From: Rhizomys pruinosus
Taxonomy: Eukaryota; Chordata; Mammalia; Rodentia; Spalacidae
NCBI GenBank assembly: GCA_009823505.1
Contig: VZQC01006354.1
Span: forward strand, 310,001-374,000
Direction of reading: 5' to 3'
DNA: 64,000 nt
This document shows, one piece after another, positions 44,714 through 56,613 of the stretch. Under the pieces are notes generated by a model. That model had not been told where the DNA came from, searched no databases, and worked only from the letters and a program-made list of their open reading frames with translations. The first letter of the stretch is position 1, and every line of letters starts with the position of its first letter. A program made the position numbers and the translations under genes.

Positions 44714-46138
44714 CCTGCTAGGATTGTAGGAAGACTGTGGGAAGGAGTGCATTGAAGGAATCGTCACCCAGCGATGGGGCTCAGCTCTTGCCATAGCTCT
44801 TCTTTTTCCTTTCTCCCCTTCCCCCTTTTCCTGAGAAGAGCTTTATTTACTTTCTGCCTGGGAGGGAATAAGGGAAAACCCACAACAGTTTCCATTGTCA
44901 AGGGCCATGCAAAGCACGGGTCCCTCAGTGATGGTGGATATGTCCCTGGCCTGTTCTTGTGCCATTCAGAGGGAGACAAGTGACACATCTTACCAGAGGA
45001 GAAGAGCTTGTGTGCACAGGTTTTGTTTAATGCACACTTACAGTGGTCCGTGAGCTGGCTCAGTGCCCCCCAGAGCAGCAGGAACTGGACAGCGAGAGTC
45101 CTGGGCTGGAATGACCGATGCAGTGGGTGCTGGAGCAGGCAGCGGAGCCGGGACCAGTGTTCTCCCCACCCCGCCAGGCTGGAAATGTTCCCCCTCTCTC
45201 CTCCATTACACCTGGGCCATTTCTTATCCCTTGATACATTGAAATGTGATTTCCATACTACTGCTTAAATCCAAGAAAATTTCATGAAAATTTACTTTTG
45301 CCTGTGTACCCATTAGAAATGTCATATTTTGTAAGTTAAACCATAAGATCATTGCACTACAGAAAGGCTCTTTCTGAAACCAGTTCAGTTTTTTCATGAG
45401 TTTCTCTTAGACACTTATGCCTGTAGTCTAATCTTCCCTGCCATTGTTTCCATAGAGAAAAGGACATGTGTCCCTCCCCAATAGCTTTCTCATTTGTCCC
45501 CGTGCTGTCCTCTGGCATGGTGAAGGTCTAAAGTGCTCCCCCTGCTCAAAACACTCTGCTTCCTGCAAGATCAGACTCTGGGATTCCCTGTCCTGACCCT
45601 GATCTGCACATCCATGTTTATCTATTTTAAGAGTTGGCTGGATTCTAAGGGGCTAAGTCCTGAGAGGAGCTCCCCTTGAACAGCTGTGTGAGTGGTATAG
45701 ACTTGTTCACATCCTCGACCTGACCAGGGAGGCCACCCTCTTCCTTCAGGGTGGACAGTAAGCGGAGCCACTTCCTTCCCATGCGTTCTGCATCTGTCCC
45801 CTGTTATTCTTTTATCCATCTCCTCAGTCAGTACTTCCTATGAATAGAGGACGACTTCCTTGTTACTAATTATACCAGGTTGGTTTTCCTTCTCAGCATT
45901 GTGAGCCTCAGCATCATCTGTCAGACAAATAGGCCTTTGTACATCCAGGTTCCTGGAGTTACAAATGCAGGAAAATGCGGGCAGCCAGTCTGGGATAGAG
46001 ACCCTTCCCTGCATTTAGGAGAGAAAAGAGGCTTACAATAAAAGGTGGCTGGGAGTGACAGTCCCAGGGGAGGTTGGTTTGCAACAGTCTGGGACAGGAC
46101 CTGCTAGGGAGCTTTATAGGCACCAAACCCTAGGTTTT

Positions 46139-46142
<4 letters not shown>
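44714..46142. other. Unique intronic DNA, no gene recognised
   Basis: No repeat or exon recognised. Confidence 0.45.

Positions 46143-46186
<44 letters not shown>
46143..46186. repeat. (AG)22 microsatellite
   Basis: Forty-four bases of uninterrupted AG. Confidence 0.96.
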
Positions 46187-46187
<1 letters not shown>

Positions 46188-46261
46188 ACACACGTGGAGG
46201 AGGCAAACAGGAGCATGACTTCCTCAGTTGCTCTCTACCTTACTGTTTAAAGACAGGGTCT

Positions 46262-46490
46262 CCAGGCTATAGAGGTTGATCAGCAGTTAAGAGGGCTGGC
46301 TGCTCATGCGGGGACATGGGTTCCACTCCCAGCACCCACATGGTGGCTAACGACCATTCATAACTCGAGTCCCAGGGGATCCAACGCCCTCTTCTGACCT
46401 CCTCTGGCACTGCATGACATGAGTGCATTTACATACATGTAGGCAATACATTCATACACATAAAATAAAAATAATAAATATAAAAAATGA
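46262..46490 (+). repeat. B3 SINE
   Basis: Diverged head, then cagcacccacatggtggcta, ccctcttctgacctcctctg and an ataaaaataataaatat tail. Confidence 0.9.
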
Positions 46491-46588
46491 AGACGAGTTT
46501 GTCATTCAACCTGGAGATTGGTGATTCAGCAAGACTGGCTGGCCAGCCACCTTGGCAATCTTCCTGTCTCTTCCTGCCTCTCTCCCAG

Positions 46589-46720
46589 TGCTGGGGTCAC
46601 AAGCACATGCTGGGCTGGGCTTTTTACATGGTGCTGGTCACAAGCACATGCTGGGCTGGGCTTTTTACATGGTGCTGGGGTCACAAGCACATGCTGGGCT
46701 GGGCTTTTTACATGGTGCTG
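46589..46720. repeat. Tandem repeat, 41-43 bp x 3
   Basis: Units begin gtgctgg at 46589, 46631 and about 46672 and contain tcacaagcacatgctgggct and gggctttttacatg. They resemble the reversed 5' end of a B1-type SINE, suggesting a SINE fragment was triplicated locally. Confidence 0.93.
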
Positions 46721-47066
46721 GGTTTGACCTCAGGTTCCTTATTTATGTGGCAGTCACTTTACCCACTTTCGAGTCCCCAGTTTTTTGTAATTGTGACACA
46801 GCGTAGAATTACAGAGTGCAGGGCTTTGGACCTCCATGGCCACCTCTTCTTGGGGTGAGAAAACAGACTGAAAAGCTGGCTTATGCTACAGAATGAGCTG
46901 ATTTTAAAATTAGTACAGAACCCCGTAGCCAGTAACCAGATTTCTCTGTGGTGTACTATTTTGTTTCCTTTTATCTTTAGAGTTTGTTTCTTTGCATTTC
47001 AATACATGCTGAGTAAAAATAAATTAGGTATTCTTTCAACAGAAGACTGAAATGAAATGACATTTT
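46721..47066. other. No gene or repeat recognised
   Basis: Unique intron. Confidence 0.4.
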
Positions 47067-47079
47067 AAGATGCCTTTGA

Positions 47080-47330
47080 GGGGCTGGAGATGTGGCTCAG
47101 TGGTTAAGAGCACTGTCTGCTCTTGTAGAAGACCCAGGTTCAATTCCCAGCACCCACATAGGGGCTAAGAACTGTTTTAGGTCAGACGTGGAGGCACATG
47201 GCTTTGATCCCAGCACTCAGGAGGCAGAGGCAGGCAGATCTCTGTGAGTTCAAGGCCAGCCTGGTCAACATAGTGGCCAGCTGGGACTATAGGGAGACCC
47301 TGTCTTAAAAACAAACAAAAAAATAAAACA
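47080..47330 (+). repeat. Composite B2-B1 dimeric SINE, copy 3
   Basis: B2 head ggggctggagatgtggctca to ctaagaactgttttagg, then a B1 (tcagacgtggaggcac ... gagaccctgtcttaaaaac). Imperfect target copies (aagatg then tttga) occur at about 47067 and 47346. Confidence 0.88.
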
Positions 47331-47934
47331 ACTTCTTTTTAAAAAAAGATGTTTTTGAAATAAATTCCATTTGTAAAATCCAGGTTTGCTTTTTAAAAAC
47401 ACTTGACACTTACTGTTCTAACAGGTAGTTGTTCTCACTACTGAAACTCAAACCCCAAATAACTCTTTGACCACAGACACACCGGATGACAGAGTGACCC
47501 AGCACGCCTGCTAGGATTTGCTGCTGTCCTCCCCCAGGGTTACACAGGTCACTTTTGCTTTCCCGTAGTCTTAGCTTCCTGGCCTAGTCTATCCATTTAG
47601 CTTTCCTTTTCTTTTGACAGTGGAATGAGAAGGAATTTTCTTTGGAATGCTTAGAATCTCAAGGTCTACATTAAATTTGATTGGGATTAAAATTCATCAA
47701 TCAATTACTTAGGGCAATTAACTTTTAGGACCCACTGAATTGCTGCTTTCCGAGGCTCCCCTTGGGGTCACCCTCCCCTTCCCTTCTTGCTCTTTAGCTG
47801 CAACATTTTGTATAGAGGGCACACGAGTGGAAAGCTTTGAAGCCTTGAATGGCCCAGAATGCCTGTTTGGTCCTCTTCATGTGTTGAATCTGAGTTTCAA
47901 AAGTACTCCCCCTAAACAAAAAAAATATATTATT
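47331..47934. other. No gene or repeat recognised
   Basis: AT-rich unique intron. Confidence 0.4.
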
Positions 47935-48215
47935 TAAAGATTTCATGCATGTATATATATAGTCTTATCTTGATTATAGCCACCCCACTCCCTCTTTCTA
48001 ACCCCTCAACATTTTTCCCTCCAAATTGCATGTCCTTTGTTGTTTTTAAAATAACTCACTGAGTCTGGTTAGTGCTGACCATGTGCACATGGGCAAGGAC
48101 AAGCCACCAGTGGCTGCGTCCCACCCAGAAGCCACCAAGTGCCACAGCTCCTCAGCTGGGGATGGGAGGGGCCCTGGGGCCATTCCATCCTCAGTGCTGG
48201 ATTTTTATTTATTTT
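47935..48215 (-). mobile_element. Rodent L1 3' UTR, antisense, piece 1
   Basis: The block from agtctggttagtgctgacca to gacaagccaccagtggctgc is a phrase I recognise from antisense rodent L1 3' UTRs. Pieces 2 and 3 follow in order beyond B1 insertions. Confidence 0.6.
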
Positions 48216-48380
48216 TTTAGTCTTTTTTTAATTTTTGGTCTTTTCAAGACAGGGTCTCCCTGTAGCCCCAGCTGTCCTGGAACTCACTCTGTAGACCAGG
48301 CTGGTGTTGAACTCACAATGATCTGCCTGCCTCTACCTCCCAAGTGCTAGGATTAAAGGCGTGCACCACCACACCTGGCT
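48216..48380 (-). repeat. B1 SINE
   Basis: Minus-strand copy: agacagggtctccctgtagc, ctggaactcactctgtagac, gtgcaccaccacacctggct. Confidence 0.96.
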
Positions 48381-48551
48381 TTTTTTTTTTTTTTGTCTTT
48401 TTTTTTAGTCTTTTTGAGACAGGGTCTCCTTGTAGTCCCAGCTGTCCTGGAACTCATTAGGTAAACCAGGCTGGTCTTGAACTCACAGAAATTCACCTGC
48501 CTCTGCCTCCCAAGTCCTGGGATTAAAGGTGTGGACCACCATCCCCAGCTT
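48381..48551 (-). repeat. B1 SINE, directly adjoining the previous B1
   Basis: Minus-strand copy with T-run, gagacagggtctccttgtag, gggattaaaggtgtggacc. Same orientation as its neighbour. Confidence 0.96.
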
Positions 48552-48957
48552 GGAATTTCTAACTGGCTGGATCTCGTGCATGTTTGGTGCAGATAGCCAC
48601 AGCTGCTGTGAATTCGTGTGTGTGATCCCCATGTTACATCCAGAGGACATCATTTCACAGTGCTCCTCATCTTCAACTTGTCATCTTTCCACTCCCCTCT
48701 TCCATGATGTTCCAAGCCTGATGTGGCTGTCCCCCCGTTGTGGCTGGGCACTCATTCATGACTTTGAGCCATTATAGGTCTCTGCAGTACCCATCACCCA
48801 CTGTAGTAACATGCTTCTCCGACAAGGCTAAGAGCAGAAGAAATCTATGGCTATAAACATGCAGGTTTAGAAGGCCATTTGACAATATGACCATTTAGCA
48901 AAATATCAGTAAGTACCCCCATGGGTCTGTGACTTCCCTAGTCATGAGTCTTGACCA
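48552..48957 (-). mobile_element. Rodent L1 3' UTR, antisense, piece 2
   Basis: Phrases gatagccacagctgctgtga, ccagaggacatcatttcaca and ccatgatgttccaagcctga continue the same L1 3' UTR. Confidence 0.65.
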
Positions 48958-49122
48958 TTTTTTTTTTTTTACTTTTTGGTCTTTTTGAGACAGAGTCTCC
49001 CTGTAGCTCTAGCTGTCCTGGAATTCATTCTGTAGACCAGGCTGGCCTTGAACTCACAGAGATCTGCATGCATCTGCCTCCTGAGTGGTAGGATTGAAGG
49101 TGTGCGTGTGCCATGCCCAGCA
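48958..49122 (-). repeat. B1 SINE
   Basis: Minus-strand copy with T-run, gagacagagtctccctgtag, ctgtagaccaggctggcctt and a diverged ccatgcccag end. Confidence 0.95.
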
Positions 49123-49400
49123 GAGTCTTGGCCATTTTTACAGTACTAGGCAAGAATACCCTCCTGTGGAACAGGCCTCAAAGCCAATCAAGAGAGAGGT
49201 TGGTTACTCCCTAAAACAGTGCCACCATTGCCGCAGTGGGCATATCTTCCCTGGTTGGTTGGCATTGTAGCATGCAGGGTCTGAGATCTTGGATGCCCCC
49301 AGCCACTCCCTGCAGCCTACATAGCACCTTCCAGCACTGTGAAAACAGCAGTAGCCACAGTTCCCTCATCAGTTCAAGATTGATTTCTCTGCAATTTGTT
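49123..49400 (-). mobile_element. Rodent L1 3' UTR, antisense, piece 3
   Basis: Phrases gaacaggcctcaaagccaat, ggttggttactccctaaaac and agcaccttccagcactgtga complete the L1 3' UTR order. Confidence 0.65.
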
Positions 49401-50364
49401 CTTAGGTATCTATTGATCCTTTGTGATTGGTCACTTACTCATGAAAGTAGAAGGGCAGGTGGTTGTGTAGAGTCCTGTCCCCAGTGGACAGAGTCCTTGA
49501 ATCTCAGTGGACATCCTCATTGTTTGTCTTGTGAAATGGAAGGCCAGACGGTCATAAAAGGTAAGGTTGGGTGGAAGTGACTACTGAGACTCTCTCCTGC
49601 CCCTGCCCCATGATGTGCAGCTTCCTGTGGTCCCTGTCACTACCTAATGCAGAGCATTTACCCTTCTTGTATCTGGTGGTCAGGCAGCATGGCAGGGAAC
49701 TGTACTCTAAGTCCTGATTTAAACTCTAGCCTGTTGCTAACTAGCGAGGAAGTGGTAAGTTCTGGGCCTCTGGGTTCCTGTATATAAAGTGAAGTTAAAA
49801 GCCTGTGGCTGCTCCCAGGGCTGGGTGAGCAGTTCAGCCAGAGAACAGCTAGAACAGCCCACAGGTCAGCTGGTGCTGTAGACAACCAGCACAGGCAGGC
49901 GAACCCTGATTTCCAGAGGAGCCTGTGGACTCGGAAGCAGCACCCAATGGGTGCTTTTCGTTCTAAGCACAGTTGTTCCAAACATGGTTGCCAGCTGATT
50001 ATGCCATTGACGACTCCCTGACTGATGCCTCTCTGTTTCCAGGAGCAGTAATTGCCGTCTGCTGCTGTTTTGTTATATAGATTTCTGACAAATCAAATCC
50101 ACCTCCTGTCCACCATTTGGGATGTCTGAAAGCATTCTGGACAGCTTCTGCATCCTGGTTGGTTGTTTGTATAATTAAATTTGTTTTGTAAGAGACATGT
50201 AAAAACATAAACGTTTTGTACTTTAGTGGCATTCTGCGTGATGTTTTGATGCAACTGTGTGGCATCTCCCTCAGGATAACCCGCCCCTGTCCTCAAAGCT
50301 TTGCCATGTGTACCTGGTGACTGAACTGAAACTCCTTTCTTCTGGCACAGATTGTACTGTTATC
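49401..50364. other. Unique intronic DNA, no gene recognised
   Basis: No repeat or splice-supported frame seen. Confidence 0.4.
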
Positions 50365-50585
50365 TTTAAGTTTTTTAAATTCATTTTTATTTTGTGTGTG
50401 TGAGGGAGTTTTGCCTACTTATAAGTGCACCCTTGTCCTGCAATGCTTGTGGAGGCCAGACGAGGTGTTAGATCCCCTGGGACTGGAGTTACAGATGACT
50501 GTTAGCTGCCATGTGGGTGCTGGGAACCCAACTTGGGTCAAGAGCAGTCAGTGTTCTTAACACCTGAGCCATCTCTCGAGCCCCT
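50365..50585 (-). repeat. B3 SINE
   Basis: Minus-strand copy: cattttattttgtgtgtgtg, ctgggactggagttacagat, gagccatctctcgagcccc. Confidence 0.93.
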
Positions 50586-51504
50586 GTGCTGTTATCTTTA
50601 GCCTGACTACTGTGTGTAGCACCCATTCAACTGGAACTTAGCACCCAGCAACTGGCTTCCCCTTGATAACTTCCCCATATCTTTACAAAACTTTCCTTGT
50701 TTTCTCATTTTCTGAGCTCCCAAAATTTTACTGTCCCAGATGCATCCATCTGTGTTGGTATGGAAGAGTCTGTCCGTGTGTCCAGCTCGGGTTTGCAGCT
50801 GTTTCTCGTAACACTGCATTTTGTGGAAATAGTTGCACATATAGATCTGCTTGAAAGCAGTCTTGTGGATCACTGTGGTACAGTGGCCGTGTCTGCGTGA
50901 AAATGGCAATGCTTACTCCCAGCTAGCTTCACTTCTGGGACTCCTGTGACAGACCACTGCAGATGGTAGCTTAAGCCAGAGGAGCATGTGGTCACCGTTC
51001 CAACCAAAGCCTAGTTCACTTTAAGGCAGGGTGAGCTCCTTCCAGAGGTCCTAAGGGAGACATTTCCTGCCTCTTCAGTGTCCATAGCTCTGGACTCCGT
51101 GGCTCAGAGAATTGTGGTCTAGCTGTCCTCCCTCTGTGAGTCGACTTATGGCAGTATCTATATTGCATTAGGGCCTACTCTGTCTTGTCTGTGGCTGAAT
51201 AATTAGTCACCTTGACTGACTACATTTGTGCTGACTCTATTTCCAAGCAAGGTCATGTTCCTAGGTCTAGAATTTATCATGTTTTTAGGAGATACAGTTC
51301 AACTACAATGCCCACTGTCACCACAGACTGTGAGCAGCTTGCAGATAGCCCCAAACACTCAGCAGCAGGTGGACTGTCCACTGTGGGGCCCAAGTTGGCC
51401 CCTCTTGGCTGTGCCTCCAGAGTTGGGTGCATGCCTAACACATGTACAGAGCTTCTGCTCCTTAGATTTTTTTCTTTTATATAAAAGCTTTTATCTAGCC
51501 ACTT
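50586..51504. other. No gene or repeat recognised
   Basis: Unique intron. Confidence 0.4.
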
Positions 51505-51640
51505 GATTTTTGAGTTCCGGGATTACAGGCATGCACTACCACTACCACGCCCAATTTTATGTGGCACTGGAGGTTTTACCCAGAGCTCTGTGCATGCTAG
51601 GCCAGCACTCTACCAACTGAGCCTCACCTTTAGCCTGTCT
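51505..51640 (-). repeat. B4/ID-type SINE fragment
   Basis: B1-like gggattacaggcatgcacta then an ID-like reversed head (gtgcatgctaggccagcact, ctaccaactgagcctcac). Confidence 0.7.
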
Positions 51641-51704
51641 GGGGCTTTCTGTGATTGTTCCATTTACCGAGTGTGATTTGGTGACATGTGAAATCTGGCA
51701 GCAG

Positions 51705-51896
51705 GCTTCTGGTGCTGAATGTCAGTGCACACAGCTTCCACAGAGGAACATCCTGAAGTCAGACCTGTGCTTCTGGTGCTGAATGTCAGTGCACACAGCT
51801 TCCACAGAGGAACATCCTGAAGTCAGACCTGTGCTTCTGGTGCTGAATGTCAGTGCACACAGCTTCCACAGAGGAACATCCTGAAGTCAGACCTGT
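51705..51896. repeat. Tandem repeat, 64 bp x 3, essentially identical copies
   Basis: Units start gcttctggtgctgaatgtca at 51705, 51769 and 51833; I could find no difference between the three 64-bp copies. Recent expansion, or an assembly effect. Confidence 0.97.
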
Positions 51897-52194
51897 TCTG
51901 CTTCCATGGTGCTTGGAACCAGGGAAGCTAAGTGCTGACCATCCTGGCAGGCGTTTTCCAGTGTTCTGAATGGCTCTCTGTCTTACTGTGTCTTTAAACC
52001 ATCGTCGTACTACTCTATGTTCTGACTTGAATGACCTCCTCCGACCCACTTTGTCCAGCTCCGGTCAGGGCTGGGCCTGTGCTCCCCAGGACTTTCCGTG
52101 TCTGTCTCCCCCTTGCCTTCTGTGTTTCCTTTGCTTGCTCCCTCTGCAAGGAACACAGCTTCATAAATGCTGATTCTTCCTTCACTGACTTTAG

Positions 52195-52500
52195 CTCCTA
52201 GAGAGCTTTATTTTTTTATATCTACTTCTTACAGTAAATTTTGTTTTGTGTACTTAAGATATAGAGCACAATGTTCTGTGATACACACAGATTAATTGTA
52301 ATAAGATTTTCGTGGTGAAGCACATGACTGACCGCACGTGGGGTCTCACGGCCCTTTGTCCTTGTGACTGTGGTCAGAACAGATTACATTTGTTCCCTTC
52401 ACCTGAGCCTCATGCAGCACAGTCTTATCTGCATCCCCCCCCCCAAGGATTTCATATTCTGCTGCTCTGGCTCTGGAATCGTCTAAGGCAGGTGGACGCC
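52195..52500. mobile_element. Possible old L1 3' end fragment
   Basis: The sequence ttttgttttgtgtacttaag and following AT-rich text resembles an old L1 3' region. Weak match. A 9-C run lies at about 52436. Confidence 0.3.
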
Positions 52501-54464
52501 CTAATCCTTAGCTGACTCTGGCAATAGGGTCTTCTTTCCCATAGGTTGATATTTTTATCTTGGGTCCTTCAGACCAACTCTGTAAAACAGAACCAAACCA
52601 GAGGATCTGTGTTGCCTGTGCTGCTCTCCAGCTTGTGGGCTCCAACACACCACCTTCTGCTTCAGCCACTGGAGTAGCTTCTATTCTTGCTAGGTTTAAA
52701 CTCGGCCAAGTCTGTTGGGGAGGAAACCAGTTCCTACTTTGGCTTTATTGGAAATAATTCCTTAGGTTTAAGCAGAAAGGGGAAAAAGGGAAAACCATTC
52801 AAACAAGAATGTTTGAATCGACCTGCTCTAATCAGGTCGATTTAGACTGTATCATTAGGGTTGGCAGTTCTAGTCCTTGGGTCTTTGTCCTGCCTTGACT
52901 GATCACTGCCCACCAGGCTTTCCTTCTCCCACGGCCTTGTGTCCCGAAGCTGCCTCCGTGCCCTGGCCTGCAGCCCTGGGGCGCCCTCTTCTGGCTCTGT
53001 TCCCTTTGTCCATCATGACCTTGGATGCTCTTGGTGTAGGTATCTTGTTTCCCCAGCTGTACACAAGCTTCTCTCAATTCAGTCATGCTCCAAGAGTTTG
53101 TTTTTATGCGAAGTACTGAGTAAGAGACTTTGACAATGTTTCTAGCAGTTATGGCTGTCTTGGCCTAACTATCCCATGAAAGTCTTTGTAAGAGTCATCA
53201 AAAATGCCCCATCAGTGTGTTTCCTGGAGAGATGTTGGCGACACCAGTGACGTGGCCTGCTTCTACTCTAGGTCAGGGCGAGAATCGGTATATAAGCCAA
53301 AAGTACAGTTTCTTCCCTGACTTAAAACAATGAGGGTGAAACAGAAGACCTGTGGGTAGAATGATGACCTCGATGCAGGTTTCCATGAGGCATGGTCACT
53401 TCCCACTCACTAGTCCAGAGGTACAGCCCTTCCCCCAAGGGTGGCTGTTGGGATCCTAGAGGTTGGAGGGTCAGCCTGGCTTACTTTTCATTCCTGAAGG
53501 AGTATGGCATGGCAGTAACTCACAACGTTTGTTCACAGAGCTACGCACTTGGTTCTATGGCTAATTCCACCCATCCTTGGATTTTCTTCAGGAGAACATG
53601 GGCTGGGCAGTTTGCGTGAGGCTTAAGTATATGCACTCTGCTTATTATGGAGCTACAGAGCAGACATTTGCTTCAAACCAAGTGCTCAGCCTCTGCTGGT
53701 GGTGGAGGGGATGGGCCCTAGGACCAGTTTCTGTTTTGTTAGGACCATCTGTTTGCAGATAGCCTGGGGCAGGGAACCACTGTCCTGTTAAGTACAGCAC
53801 TGGAGAGAATAGTGGCCAGCTCAGAGGTCCTGATATAGTCTGTGACTCACCCAGGCCAGGCAGCTTTTCCTCTACTTCACTTTGCTCTGCAAAGCACCGG
53901 CTCCTTTGCTGCCCTGCCTTCCTGGGCCATCTCTCCTGGAGCTCCCAACTTGAAGTCTGCCCAAGGAAGTGCTGTAGCTTCTCGGGCAGCTGGTCGCAGA
54001 GAACTCCTTGAAGGAGTAGTCTGCCGGTGGTGTGGACTGTGAGCAGGGAGGACTGCAGTCTGCAGCACTTAACCTCTTCAGGGTGTGGCACTTCTCCTGA
54101 TTCTCTTGGGGGCTGCCAGACAGCTGGCACTGCCAGTGTCCCCAGTGATGGAGCCCCAGGGTATCCCAAAACAACCCTGTGACAGTTGACATTTTTGGGA
54201 GCTGAGGCCTTGGGGTGCAGTTTCACCTCTTCTCACTCTGTGGATAGAAACTGTTTATTGCTGCGGTCATCAGTGTTTGTTCACAGCAGAATTTTCTGTT
54301 TGGATACTAATAAAGCCACCAGTTCCAGCCATAGCCTCTCCTGGGGGGATGCAGGGAGGAGGCAGAGGGTTTGGCTCCAGGAGAGCGGAACTTGTAACTA
54401 TGGCTTGGGACAAAAGTGGGTGGAGGAGATCAGACCTTGCCCAGCTCCAGGAGGACTAGATTAG
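52501..54464. other. Unique intronic DNA with a pair of short hairpins
   Basis: No repeat or exon recognised. Two adjacent perfect inverted repeats lie at 52797-52842. The minus-strand frame 53645-54226 (193 codons) has no domain or splice support. Confidence 0.45.
52797..52842. other. Two adjacent perfect inverted repeats
   Basis: attcaaac pairs with gtttgaat (52797-52804 and 52811-52818, 6-nt loop), and aatcgacctg pairs with caggtcgatt (52816-52825 and 52833-52842, 7-nt loop). No known small RNA is implied. Confidence 0.8.
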
Positions 54465-54570
54465 TTATTTTTCTTGTTGCACTGATAAAACACCTGACAG
54501 AAGTGACTGAAGGAAGGAAGGGTTTGTTCTGGTTCACTGTGTGAGGGTTCAGCCCATTGCGGGTGTGTGT

Positions 54571-54613
<43 letters not shown>

Positions 54614-54855
54614 AGCTGTGAGGCTGTTGATCACACTGTATCCAGTCAGGAAGCAGAGTGTGAATGGTGGTGTCAGTTCACTTCTCTTTTTAATTAGGGA
54701 CCCAAAGGAGCCGCCCACATTGAGAACAGCCTTTCCTTCTAGTTCAACCTTTCTGAAAAGACCCACAAAGACACACCCTAGGCAAGGGTTGTGTCCTAAG
54801 GGACTCTAAGTCCCTGTCAAGTTGACAGTCACTGTTAACCCATCAATGGGCCAAA
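54465..54855. repeat. Dispersed rodent repeat, family not named (copy 2), with GT array
   Basis: Shares with 30690-31075 the order ggaaggaagggttt, ggttcactg, cagtcaggaagcagagtg, and ends with ctgtcaagttgacagtcact. A GT array interrupts it. Confidence 0.65.
54561..54611. repeat. (GT)n microsatellite inside the dispersed repeat
   Basis: About 50 bases of GT with one TATG interruption. Confidence 0.93.
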
Positions 54856-55039
54856 CTGCCAGCATATCACCACCAGCTCCTCAGAGATTTGGGCTTTCTC
54901 TTAGGAATTTGTTTAATTTTTTTCAGTTGCTTATTTTATTGGTTTGCTTTCTTGATTTTTTTTATTTCAAAGCACAAACTTTTAAAAGAATTATATCATG
55001 ACATGAGGTAATCAGGAAGAATTTAAACATTATATTTCA

Positions 55040-55260
55040 AGTGTCTGTAGTGTGCCAGGGCCTGCTTGGAGTGGCTTTGTCTGCTGGTCCATTTATCACT
55101 CAGAATGACCATAAGGTGGGCTATCTTTCCTCTCAGAGGCAGGAAGTGAGCACACATCATAGGGGCTTTTCCTGATGCCACACATGAGAAAAGTGACAAA
55201 GAAAATGGAGGTAGAGACACAAGACCTTGCACTTATCAAAAGCAGATCTGAATCTCTGGT
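55040..55260 (+). repeat. Possible MIR remnant
   Basis: Blocks tgccagggcctgcttgg, atcactcagaatgaccataa and acacatgagaaaagtgacaa follow the order of a MIR, but with low similarity. Confidence 0.35.
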
Positions 55261-55867
55261 TTGTTTCCTGTTTTACTCTGCCCATTCTGATGCAGGGTTC
55301 CGAGAGAAACCTTGTGAGGCTAACCCTATAAGCCCCGGGGTCATAAAGTTACTTAGTCCTGTCCTGTGCCCAGCTGGTGTTTTGCCAGTTTCATGGATGA
55401 CATTTCAGTAAGTTAATAAGAGAAAAATCTTTATTTGCAGTGGCCGTTTGTCTTCTTCATGGTAATTTGGGGGGTTTTAGGTCTTCTAGCCCCCAGGACT
55501 AGACAAACGCCAAGAAGAAACATCCTGCTTCTTGAAGAAACAGCATTTGCCTCAGTCTACTGGCCAGAACTGGCCACCTGACCACACTGCTATAAAGAGA
55601 CTTGGGAAATGTAGTGTTTCCTTGGGACCGTCCTACAGTGCAGCCCCACCCTTGGAGAGAGGTGGAGTTCCTGGTAGGCAGCTGGCTCCATGTGCCTGGG
55701 TGTTATTGAAGAAATCCGATGTTCCAGGAAATTGGACTCCATTAAATCTGTCATTGCCCCAGAATCAATTTTGGCTCCTTTTCCTGTCTTTCTGTTCAAT
55801 ATAGACTCGTTAATAGGTATTTATTTTTTAATCTTTTGATGTCATTTTGAGGCTTTTTTGTTAACTT
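55261..55867. other. No gene or repeat recognised
   Basis: Unique intron. Confidence 0.4.
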
Positions 55868-55882
55868 AAAAATCAGCTTGGG

Positions 55883-56107
55883 GGGATGGAGAGATGGCCT
55901 AGCGGTTAAGAGCGCTGACTGCTCTTGCAAAGGACCTGGGTTCGATTCCCAGCACCCACATGGTGGCTGAGAACCATCTGTAACACCAGTTCCAGGGGAA
56001 TCCGACACCCGACACCCTCTTCTGACCTCCTCGGCATTGCACGACATGGGTGCACAAACCTACATGCAGACAGTACACTCATACACATAAAAAATAAATA
56101 AAATTTA
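55883..56107 (+). repeat. B2 SINE without internal duplication
   Basis: Copy with gagatggcctagcggttaag, ccagttccaggggaatccga and an ataaataaaattt tail. Target copies aaaaatcagcttggg lie at 55868-55882 and 56108-56122. A small cccgacac duplication occurs near 56005. Confidence 0.96.
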
Positions 56108-56613
56108 AAAAATCAGCTTGGGCCCAGTCGTACATGAACTTCAAAAGTTGGTTCTGTAATTGGGCTAGCAGTAAACATATGAGGGAACATGACAATGTAG
56201 GTATATAAACGATCATCCTCAGTTCCCATGTTCCAAAAGAAAGAAACTACGATGAGAAAGCGGCAGCTGCTGACAGTTCAAGAACCAAGCGTGGTCCCCA
56301 TGGAGGTGTCTCGATTGCCCCTGTCCTGTCCAACATGGCTGCTCTTCATGGAGTCAGAACTGTATTTTTTTTTTAAATCTGTTTTGGGACATTCTGCATG
56401 GAAAGACAAATCCATTAGTTATCATCTTCTTTTGGAGCCCAAGCTTCAGAAGCCCAAAGACACCAAAGTGTTCCCGCCCTGCAGCATCCGCTGCTGGAGT
56501 AGAAATCCTTCTTTGTATTTCTGAGACTTCTTGGTGTGCTGCTCTGATATGCCCGAATCTTAAAATTGGCCCAGAGTGAATCTTTAGTCAATGTTCCTAG
56601 AAACCGGAGTTCT
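56108..56613. other. No gene or repeat recognised
   Basis: Unique intron between two B2 copies. Confidence 0.4.

Noticed and set aside
43546..44721. 391-codon open frame with TSLVG/PPPLWG-like repeats
   Set aside because: It is the translation of the 31-bp minisatellite; the other two plus frames are open too, and there is no splice or initiation support.
52797..52842. Possible microRNA hairpin
   Set aside because: Stems of 8 and 10 bp are too short for a microRNA precursor.
53645..54226. 193-codon minus-strand frame
   Set aside because: No domain recognised, no splice sites fitting it, overlapping frames open on both strands.
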